Below, in pieces: positions 1-5,071 of a stretch of DNA of 5,071 nucleotides (its first letter is position 1; every line of letters starts with the position of its first letter). The DNA is taken from positions 1-5,071 of the forward strand of contig JBCCZC010000418.1 of assembly GCA_039188505.1 (NCBI GenBank), given 5' to 3'. The position numbers were made by a program, and so were the translations under genes. Under the pieces are notes generated by a model that saw nothing but the letters and a program-made list of their open reading frames with translations, was not told the DNA's origin and made no database searches. The DNA comes from JBCCZC01 sp039188505 (GTDB taxonomy: Bacteria; Pseudomonadota; Gammaproteobacteria; Xanthomonadales; SZUA-38).

Positions 1-2
1 AG

Positions 3-26
3 GTCCCGGACGACCTGGTCTGGTAG
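3..26 (+). CDS. Possible 3' end of an upstream gene
   Basis: One forward frame reads V-P-D-D-L-V-W and then stops at TAG. Every codon in this short stretch ends in G or C, which matches the codon bias of the certain genes in the window. It could be the last few codons of a protein whose body lies left of the window. Another forward frame closes at TGA 31-33 but has poorer third-position composition. Eight codons cannot identify a product, and the stretch may simply be non-coding. Confidence 0.22.
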   Translation, partial: VPDDLVW

Positions 27-64
27 CGGCTGAAGGCGATTCTTTAGGTTTTTTGCATTTGTTG

Positions 65-83
65 ACGCCGCCCCGGGCGGCGT
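65..83. repeat. Perfect 19-bp inverted repeat upstream of the TonB-like gene
   Basis: The arms ACGCCGCCC (65-73) and GGGCGGCGT (75-83) are perfect reverse complements around a single central C at 74. The site lies just upstream of the proposed -35 hexamer (88-93) and is centred about 49 bases before the predicted transcription start. That is a plausible place for a dimeric regulator. As RNA it would fold into an 8-bp stem with a 3-base loop. The T-rich stretch (about 41-61) lies before the stem rather than after it, so a rightward intrinsic terminator is unlikely. The symmetry is seen directly; the operator role is inferred. Confidence 0.45.
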
Positions 84-87
84 TGCA

Positions 88-116
88 TTGCGTGCGTGTA
101 CGGCCTCGGCTATAAC
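88..116 (+). promoter_or_regulatory. Sigma70-like promoter for the TonB-like gene
   Basis: A -10 hexamer TATAAC (111-116, five of six matches to TATAAT) is preceded at the ideal 17-base spacing by TTGCGT (88-93, three of six matches to TTGACA). Transcription would start near 122-124, giving a leader of about 70 bases before the ATG at 193. A better -35 match, TTGACG at 62-67, is 43 bases from TATAAC and cannot pair with it. It could pair only with a weak TGCATT at 84-89. The good -10 with a weak -35 suggests a promoter that may depend on an activator. Confidence 0.45.
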
Positions 117-125
117 ACGGCTCTG

Positions 126-143
126 CCGTGACGAAAGTCACGG
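126..143 (+). promoter_or_regulatory. Leader hairpin with GAAA loop, also a CRP-type palindrome
   Basis: CCGTGAC (126-132) and GTCACGG (137-143) pair perfectly around a GAAA tetraloop (GNRA class), so the first bases of the predicted transcript would fold into a stable 7-bp hairpin. The same bases contain GTGA-N6-TCAC, the core of the CRP/Vfr/Clp-family operator (consensus TGTGA-N6-TCACA), centred about 11 bases downstream of the predicted start. At that position a bound regulator would be expected to repress. The structure and motif match are visible. Which role is used, mRNA stabiliser or DNA operator, cannot be decided from sequence. Confidence 0.45.
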
Positions 144-181
144 TTCATCTATTACGGATGCCGCGTTTGGTGCGGTTCCCG

Positions 182-188
182 GGAGGAG
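182..188 (+). promoter_or_regulatory. Ribosome binding site fixing the TonB-like gene start
   Basis: GGAGGAG lies just upstream of ATG 193, leaving six bases between GGAGG and the start codon. It selects the ATG at 193 over an in-frame TTG at 88, which would place the promoter and leader hairpin inside the protein and bury the signal peptide. Confidence 0.85.
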
Positions 189-192
189 AGAC

Positions 193-1020
193 ATGGATCG
201 CTCGAAGCTCGTACTCGCTTGCCTGGCCGCGTCCTTGATCGGTTCGAGCATGGCTTACGCCCAGGAAGACGAAGCCCAGAGCCGTCCGTCCTGGCGCAGC
301 GCTGAAGACACACCCGAACTGCGCAACCTGCCGCCCGAAGTCGAGCGTCCGGATTTCGAGTTCAATGTCGAGCGTACGGAGTTCGAACGGCCGACCTTCG
401 ATCCACCGGTCGGCGGCCTGTCGAACACCTCAACCGACGCGAGTCCGGACCTCGGACGTGTGGGGACCTGGCGCGAGCGCCGCGCGGCTCAGGCCGAAGA
501 GGTAGCGGCCGCCGAGGCGGAAGCCCAGGCGGCAGCGGAAGCCGAGGCAGCCGCGGTTGCTGCAGCCGAGCAGGCCGAGATCGATGCCGCCGCCGAGCAG
601 GGTGCGGCCTTCGCCGAGGAGGTTACGGAAGAGTTGCTGGGCGAGCCGACCGAGACCCAGGCGGCGCTTGCCGCCGTGGCGCCGCCGGTCGAGGCGAGCC
701 TGGATCTCGCTGTCGATCCCGCGAACCCGCCGGGCGCAGCGGCGGATGCGTATCGCCTGCGTCCGCTAGAGACCGTCTCCCCGGATTACCCACGCCAGGC
801 CTACCTGGACCGCGATGAGGGCTGGGTGGACGTCGAGTTCGTCGTCCAGCCGGATGGCTCCGTTTCGGACGTGAACGTGGTTGAGGCGAATCCGCGAAGA
901 ACCTTCGATCGGGCCGCGCTCCGGGCAGCTTCGGGCTGGCGATTCCAGCCGCCGTCGGCCGACGGCGTCACGGCCGAGCAGACGGCCGTGTTCCGGTTCG
1001 AATTCAATATGGACGGCTGA
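193..1020 (+). CDS. Secreted TonB C-terminal domain (energy transducer TonB family) protein
   Basis: The 275-residue protein starts with a Sec signal peptide (1-23, likely cut after A-Y-A, before Q24). Residues 24-95 are a polar, acidic linker. Residues about 95-150 are rich in Ala and Glu and should form a long helix or coiled coil, like a short TolA stalk. Residues about 185-275 are a TonB C-terminal domain: Y-P (199-200), DGSV (221-224), FDRAAL (238-243) and the W249/F251/P253 cluster. In TonB this domain contacts the TonB box of outer-membrane receptors. Classical TonB keeps an uncleaved N-terminal helix for ExbB/ExbD and a Pro/Lys-rich spacer. Here the leader looks cleavable, lacks the conserved membrane His, and no exbB/exbD is nearby. 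It may be a free periplasmic protein that has lost energy coupling, or the leader may serve as an anchor. The mature part has no Lys, His or Cys. The family assignment is firm; the function is unknown. Confidence 0.88.
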   Translation: MDRSKLVLACLAASLIGSSMAYAQEDEAQSRPSWRSAEDTPELRNLPPEVERPDFEFNVERTEFERPTFDPPVGGLSNTSTDASPDLGRVGTWRERRAAQAEEVAAAEAEAQAAAEAEAAAVAAAEQAEIDAAAEQGAAFAEEVTEELLGEPTETQAALAAVAPPVEASLDLAVDPANPPGAAADAYRLRPLETVSPDYPRQAYLDRDEGWVDVEFVVQPDGSVSDVNVVEANPRRTFDRAALRAASGWRFQPPSADGVTAEQTAVFRFEFNMDG

Positions 1021-1040
1021 GAGCGCCTACCGGCGCGCAG

Positions 1041-2279
1041 CTAACGAATCCCCGTCACGACCGAGCGCGCCGGCACCCTTGCCGGGGCGCTTCCATCCTG
1101 GATCTGATGAACCCCTCGCATGCGCGGAAGCTCCATGGGTTCCATCACGTAGCAGAGGCAGTCCTGCCGGACAACGCGCTCGTCGGTCGAGAACATCGCT
1201 GGAACGAAGGCGTTCGCGACCACCAGTCGACCCGCATGATCGAGCTTGAAGTAGCGCCCGGTGACGTCGACGCCGTCGTGGGTGATGGCGTGGACGATGC
1301 CGGGGAGACTCTCCCTGAGTTCGCCCAGCACGGTGTCGGGTTCCAGGCGTTTGAAGTTCAGGGACTCCAGGTGCTCGACGAAGGTGATCGAGGCTGCTTC
1401 TGCGCCGAACTGGAATTCGACGCCCGGCGCCACCGTGGTCCGAGCGACGGTGTGGAACAGTTCGAACTCGGGGTCGAGCTCAATCTCGTCGGGTAGCGAT
1501 TCCCAGTTCAGCACGCGCTCGAGGAACTCGAGGCAGTGGGAGACCGCATTGGTGGTTCCCGCCTTGCCGCATTCCAGCGTAATCGCCGGGCAGAAGTGGG
1601 AGAAGGTGTCGGATTGGGTTCCCTTCGGATGCTGGAAGTAGACGGCCCGACGATCGAAAGACTGCGCGAGATGCAGCCAGGGCACGTCGAGGCGGTTGAT
1701 CGCCGCGTAGTGTGGATTCCGCCCCGAGTTGTTGTGGATGTCGAGGCTGAGGAGCGGCCCCACGGCCCGGATCTGGTCGGTCAGTTCGGCCAGGGCCCGG
1801 TGCACGGCTGTGGCCGCTGGCGGTCCGCCGGGCCAGCATCGGTTGAAATCGGGCTGATGGTCCAGTCGGCGGAGCCCATAGCGAGCAGCTTCGACGTTCG
1901 CGATCAGGAGAATCACCGATCTCGGGAGCTTGCCCTCCGGGTTCCGTTGGAGCAGCCGGCGCACGGCTTCCCAGCCCGAATCCTCGTTTCCGTGCTGAAG
2001 CACGCTGATGAAGATCGGCGGCTGCCGGCGGCCCTCGAGGTGAATGACCGTCATACCGTCCAGAAAACGGTGCAGGGAATCGGCTCGGGCGTCGAGCAGA
2101 CCGTCGGGGATGTGATGGAGGTGGCGGATCAAGCGTTCGTCATCGGGCCTGGGGCTGAACCGGCAACGATAACCGCTGGGCTTGAAAAGCGCCACGGACT
2201 TGCTGAAAATCCCGCGCCCGTGGGCGGCGCTTGCCGGCGGATCGAGCGGCACTTGATTCGGCAGCGTCGCGACCCCCAT
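1041..2279 (-). CDS. M14-like zinc hydrolase, succinylglutamate desuccinylase/aspartoacylase superfamily
   Basis: This 412-residue protein has the full metal and catalytic signature of the AstE/AspA branch of M14 zinc enzymes: H-G-N-E (96-99, zinc ligands His and Glu), D-F-N-R (144-147, the N-R pair that binds substrate carboxylate), D-I-H-N (180-183, third zinc ligand His182) and E-C-G (236-238, catalytic Glu236). Family members hydrolyse an amide bond next to a carboxylate, as in N-acetylaspartate or N-succinylglutamate, or act as carboxypeptidases; the substrate here cannot be read. There is no signal peptide, so it is probably cytoplasmic. At 412 residues it is longer than typical AstE or aspartoacylase (roughly 310-330). 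The extra length lies in about 50 N-terminal residues and a Pro/Arg/Ala-rich tail (about 395-412). The start is uncertain: ATG 2279 has no good ribosome binding site, and a later ATG at residue 76 would still keep all active-site motifs. No ast-pathway genes are adjacent. Confidence 0.85.
   Translation of the reverse strand: MGVATLPNQVPLDPPASAAHGRGIFSKSVALFKPSGYRCRFSPRPDDERLIRHLHHIPDGLLDARADSLHRFLDGMTVIHLEGRRQPPIFISVLQHGNEDSGWEAVRRLLQRNPEGKLPRSVILLIANVEAARYGLRRLDHQPDFNRCWPGGPPAATAVHRALAELTDQIRAVGPLLSLDIHNNSGRNPHYAAINRLDVPWLHLAQSFDRRAVYFQHPKGTQSDTFSHFCPAITLECGKAGTTNAVSHCLEFLERVLNWESLPDEIELDPEFELFHTVARTTVAPGVEFQFGAEAASITFVEHLESLNFKRLEPDTVLGELRESLPGIVHAITHDGVDVTGRYFKLDHAGRLVVANAFVPAMFSTDERVVRQDCLCYVMEPMELPRMRGVHQIQDGSAPARVPARSVVTGIR
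1064..1091 (+). terminator. Candidate hairpin terminator of the TonB-like gene, inside the convergent gene's 3' end
   Basis: A long stem lies 44 bases after the TonB-like stop: AGCGC (1064-1068) pairs with GCGCT (1087-1091), CCGGCA (1070-1075) pairs with TGCCGG (1080-1085), with one G-G mismatch and a CCCT loop. It is followed only by TTCCATCC, so it lacks a true T-run and is a weak intrinsic terminator by Gram-negative standards. It lies within the last codons of the oppositely oriented hydrolase gene. A smaller stem, GCGCC-TACC-GGCGC (1023-1036), fills most of the 20-bp gap between the two stops. Confidence 0.35.
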
Positions 2280-2288
2280 TTCCGACGA

Positions 2289-2321
2289 GTCTTCGGACTG
2301 CGGTGATCCGCTGGCGAAGAC
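2289..2321. promoter_or_regulatory. Nested inverted repeat in the divergent intergenic region
   Basis: The 110-bp gap (2280-2389) between the leftward hydrolase and the rightward ABC operon holds GTCTTCG (2289-2295) and CGAAGAC (2315-2321), a perfect 7-bp inverted repeat. Nested at almost the same centre is GCGG-TGAT-CCGC (2300-2311). It could be an operator shared by both genes, or an RNA hairpin in the hydrolase leader. In that transcript the 3' arm ends nine bases before ATG 2279 and contains the only purine-rich stretch (GAAGA) that might act as a ribosome binding site. No convincing -35/-10 pair was found on either strand of this gap. Confidence 0.35.
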
Positions 2322-2379
2322 GGGTTGGCTGAGCCGGATCGCGGCGAGCGTTGGTCCGGGTACAGCCGTTGGCGCGACT

Positions 2380-2383
2380 GGAG
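2380..2383 (+). promoter_or_regulatory. Ribosome binding site fixing the ATPase start
   Basis: GGAG is followed by six bases and ATG 2390. This supports M-I-E-I-E-H as the N-terminus, which is where the ABC domain fold normally begins, over an in-frame TTG at 2351 that would add 13 residues unlike the family. Confidence 0.7.
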
Positions 2384-2389
2384 TGTGTG

Positions 2390-3315
<926 letters not shown>

Positions 3316-3319
<4 letters not shown>

Positions 3320-4050
3320 ATCAGGTGCTCAATCTCTATAGGCGTGAGATGGCGAGCTATTTTGCGACGCCGGTGGCTTACGTGTTCATCGTGATCTTCC
3401 TGGTGCTCGCCGGCGCGTTCACCTTCTACCTCGGCGGCTTCTATGAACGCGGTCAGGCCGACCTGATTCCCTTCTTCAGCTTTCACCCCTGGCTCTACCT
3501 CTTCCTTGTGCCGGCCATCTCCATGCGCCTCTGGGCAGAGGAGCGCAAGAGCGGCACCATCGAGCTCCTGCTGACGCTGCCGATCGGGATGTTCGAGGCG
3601 GTCGTCGGCAAGTTCCTGGCGGCGTGGTCCTTCACCGGCATTGCGCTGGCGCTGACGTTTCCGATCTGGATCACGGCGAACTACCTGGGTGACCCGGACA
3701 ACGGCGTGATCCTGGCCGGCTACGTTGGCAGCTTCCTGATGGCGGGCGCTTTCCTCGCGATCGGCTCATGCGTTTCGGCGGCAACGCGGAACCAGGTCGT
3801 GGCATTCATTCTGAGCGTGGTGATCTGCTTCGCCTTCCTGCTGAGCGGATTCCCGCTCGTGCTGGATCTCTTCTCCGCCTGGGCGCCTCAGACCCTGGTG
3901 GACGCGATTGCCTCCATCAGCTTCCTCACGCACTTCAACGCCATCAGCAAGGGCGTGCTCGACCTTCGCGACCTGCTCTTCTTCCTGCTGGTGATCGGCT
4001 TCTGGCTCATCGCCAACGCCGTCGTCATCGATCTGAAGAAAGCCGACTGA
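3316..4050 (+). CDS. ABC-2 type transporter permease, GldF-like
   Basis: This 244-residue integral inner-membrane protein should dimerise to form the transport path driven by the preceding ATPase. Six hydrophobic segments are visible: about 19-39, 57-72, 99-122, 131-153, 161-188 and 217-239. Both ends are predicted to be cytoplasmic, and the basic start (NLYRREM) and end (DLKKAD) fit this. After segment 2 comes the ABC-2 coupling motif R-L-W-A-E-E-R-K-S-G-T-I-E-L-L (71-85), which in this family forms the interface with the ATPase. Length and topology match GldF/NosY-type permeases, and no large periplasmic domain interrupts the core. It sits between the ATPase (4-base overlap) and the GldG-type protein (10-base gap), the usual order for this transporter class. 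The family is clear; the substrate cannot be read from the sequence. Confidence 0.92.
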
Positions 4051-4054
4051 GGAG
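4049..4054 (+). promoter_or_regulatory. Ribosome binding site of the GldG-like gene, overlapping the permease stop
   Basis: GAGGAG begins within the permease stop codon (TGA 4048-4050) and is six bases before ATG 4061. It fixes the start of the third operon gene and indicates translational coupling. Confidence 0.8.
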
Positions 4055-4060
4055 ACAGCC

Positions 4061-5071
4061 ATGAGTCAGCAGAGCAAGCGAAACCTGACCGGCGGCACCC
4101 TCGTCGTGCTGGCCGTTCTCTTCATCGCCCTGGTCATCATCAACGACGTGCTGTTCCGGGGCGCCCGGGTGGACTTGACCGAGAACCGCCTCTACAGCGT
4201 CTCCGCGGGCACGGAACGCATCCTCGACGGGCTCGTCGAACCGGTGAACCTGTATTTCTACTTCAGCGACACCGCGAGCCGGGATATCCCCGTGCTGCGT
4301 ACCTACGCCACGCGGGTGCGAGAGATGCTGGAGGAGTTCGCCGAGCGCTCCGGGGGCAACGTCCGCCTCGAGGTGATCGATCCGCCCGCGTTCTCGGAGG
4401 CCGAGGACGAAGCCGCCGCCTATGGGCTGCAGGCGATTCCGGCAGGGCCCGGTGGAGACAACATCTTCTTCGGACTGGTTGGCACCAACACGCTCGATGA
4501 CGTGGAAACGGTTCCCTTCTTTCAGCTCGACAAGGAAACGTTTCTCGAATACGACATCGCCAAGCTGATCCACAATCTCGGCCAGCCCGAGCGGCCAACG
4601 GTCGGTGTGATCTCTTCGCTGCCGATCGGGCGGGGCTTCGATCCGGCGACGCGTCAGATGCGGGAGCCCTGGGTGGTGATGCAGCAGCTGGGGCAACTCT
4701 TCGAGGTGCGCCAGCTGCTGTCCACGGAGTCCGCCATCGATCCCGAGGTGGACATCTTGCTGGTCGTGCACCCGAAGAACCTGGGCGACGCGACGCTCTA
4801 CGCCATCGACCAGTTCGTAATGCGTGGCGGCAACCTCATTGCGGTGGTCGATCCCCACGCCGAAATCGACCAGCCCGAGGGCATGGACCCGCAGCAGGCC
4901 ATGTTCGCGGCACGCTCGTCCGATCTGCCCCGGCTCTTCGACGCGTGGGGCATCGCCTACGATCCGGAACAGGTCGTGCTGGACGCCGTCAACGGCGCCC
5001 AGGTCGGCGGCCAGGGTGGCCGCCCGGTGCGCCACATCGGCGTGCTGAGTCTGACGCAGGACGCCATGAAC
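4061..5071 (+). CDS. GldG family protein, ABC transporter auxiliary subunit (3' end outside window)
   Basis: The frame is open from ATG 4061 to the window edge, giving 337 residues with no stop. A short basic N-terminus (SQQSKR) leads into one membrane helix (about 13-33). The characteristic family sequence follows: V-D-L-T-E-N-R-L-Y-S-V-S (37-48), then a region (about 51-108) with P-V-N-L-Y-F-Y-F-S and V-R-L-E-V-I-D-P, matching the N-terminal domain of GldG-type proteins. From about 178 begins the ABC-transporter auxiliary domain, including D-I-L-L-V-V-H-P (231-238) and F-V-M-R-G-G-N-L-I-A-V-V-D-P (252-265), a fold related to the IFT52-type GIFT domain. The bulk should lie in the periplasm, anchored by the first helix. 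Full-length relatives usually end in a second membrane helix, expected beyond 5071. In many genomes a DUF4340 protein gene comes next; that can be tested only outside this window. Role: partner of the ATPase and permease, mechanism unknown. Confidence 0.88.
   Translation, partial: MSQQSKRNLTGGTLVVLAVLFIALVIINDVLFRGARVDLTENRLYSVSAGTERILDGLVEPVNLYFYFSDTASRDIPVLRTYATRVREMLEEFAERSGGNVRLEVIDPPAFSEAEDEAAAYGLQAIPAGPGGDNIFFGLVGTNTLDDVETVPFFQLDKETFLEYDIAKLIHNLGQPERPTVGVISSLPIGRGFDPATRQMREPWVVMQQLGQLFEVRQLLSTESAIDPEVDILLVVHPKNLGDATLYAIDQFVMRGGNLIAVVDPHAEIDQPEGMDPQQAMFAARSSDLPRLFDAWGIAYDPEQVVLDAVNGAQVGGQGGRPVRHIGVLSLTQDAMN

Noticed and set aside
41..83. Intrinsic terminator formed by the T-rich stretch and the 19-bp inverted repeat
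   Set aside because: The T-rich stretch precedes the stem on the plus strand. On the minus strand the bases after the stem are A-rich, so neither direction gives stem then T-run.
88..192. N-terminal extension of the TonB-like protein from TTG 88
   Set aside because: It would bury the signal peptide, run through the promoter -10 and leader hairpin, and ignore the strong GGAGGAG before ATG 193.
193..222. Lipoprotein signal ending at Cys10 of the TonB-like protein
   Set aside because: Only about four hydrophobic residues precede the Cys, too short for a lipoprotein leader. A standard cut after A-Y-A at residue 23 fits better.
478..642. DNA repeat array in the Ala/Glu-coding segment
   Set aside because: The repetition is at the amino-acid level, with varied codons and no fixed unit length; it is a low-complexity protein segment rather than a tandem DNA repeat.
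1536..2306. 256-residue open frame on the plus strand opposite the hydrolase gene
   Set aside because: The minus-strand protein carries all the AstE/AspA active-site motifs; the opposite frame shows none and has no convincing ribosome binding site.
2325..2366. Sigma70 promoter for the ABC operon (TTGGCT or TTGGTC with TACAGC)
   Set aside because: Spacing is wrong (30 bases for the first pair; the second hexamer is only 4 bases away) and the matches are poor. No promoter could be supported in this gap.
4025..5035. 336-residue open frame on the minus strand opposite the GldG-like gene
   Set aside because: The plus strand here has recognisable GldG-family motifs, a membrane anchor and a good ribosome binding site. 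The minus frame is a by-product of GC-rich codon bias, is rich in His/Arg/Gly/Gln, and shows no recognisable domain.

Overview
The window is GC-rich, tightly packed bacterial DNA with strong G/C third-position bias and clear AGGAGG-type ribosome binding sites. The TonB C-terminal domain protein with a Sec signal peptide shows a Gram-negative, double-membrane cell. Together with a GldA/GldF/GldG-type ABC operon and an AstE/AspA-type metalloenzyme, this best fits a proteobacterium, probably a gammaproteobacterium. That placement is inference: there is no rRNA or other taxonomic marker here, and no mobile element, CRISPR array or tRNA was seen.

Layout. Positions 1-192 are mainly non-coding. They hold the possible tail of an upstream gene, a perfect 19-bp inverted repeat, a sigma70-like promoter and a leader hairpin that also matches the CRP core GTGA-N6-TCAC. 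Positions 193-1020 (+) encode a secreted TonB-C-terminal-domain protein with an acidic Ala/Glu-rich stalk. It converges, across 20 bp, on a zinc-dependent M14-like (succinylglutamate desuccinylase/aspartoacylase superfamily) hydrolase at 1041-2279 (-). A 110-bp divergent region with a nested inverted repeat separates that gene from a three-gene operon on the + strand that runs off the right edge: ABC ATPase (2390-3319), six-helix ABC-2 permease (3316-4050) and a GldG-family protein (4061-5071, 3' end missing).

How the genes work together. The three operon genes are translationally linked (a 4-base ATGA overlap, then a 10-base gap with the ribosome binding site overlapping the previous stop). 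They should form one membrane complex: an ATPase dimer, the permease, and a membrane-anchored auxiliary protein facing the periplasm. The substrate is unknown. The family name comes from Bacteroidetes gliding motility, but relatives in other phyla do not imply gliding. The TonB-like gene and the hydrolase appear to be independent transcription units, with no visible functional link to the transporter.

No obviously new system is visible. The points most worth a second look are the lysine-free acidic TonB-like protein, its structured leader, and the nested dyad between the divergent genes.
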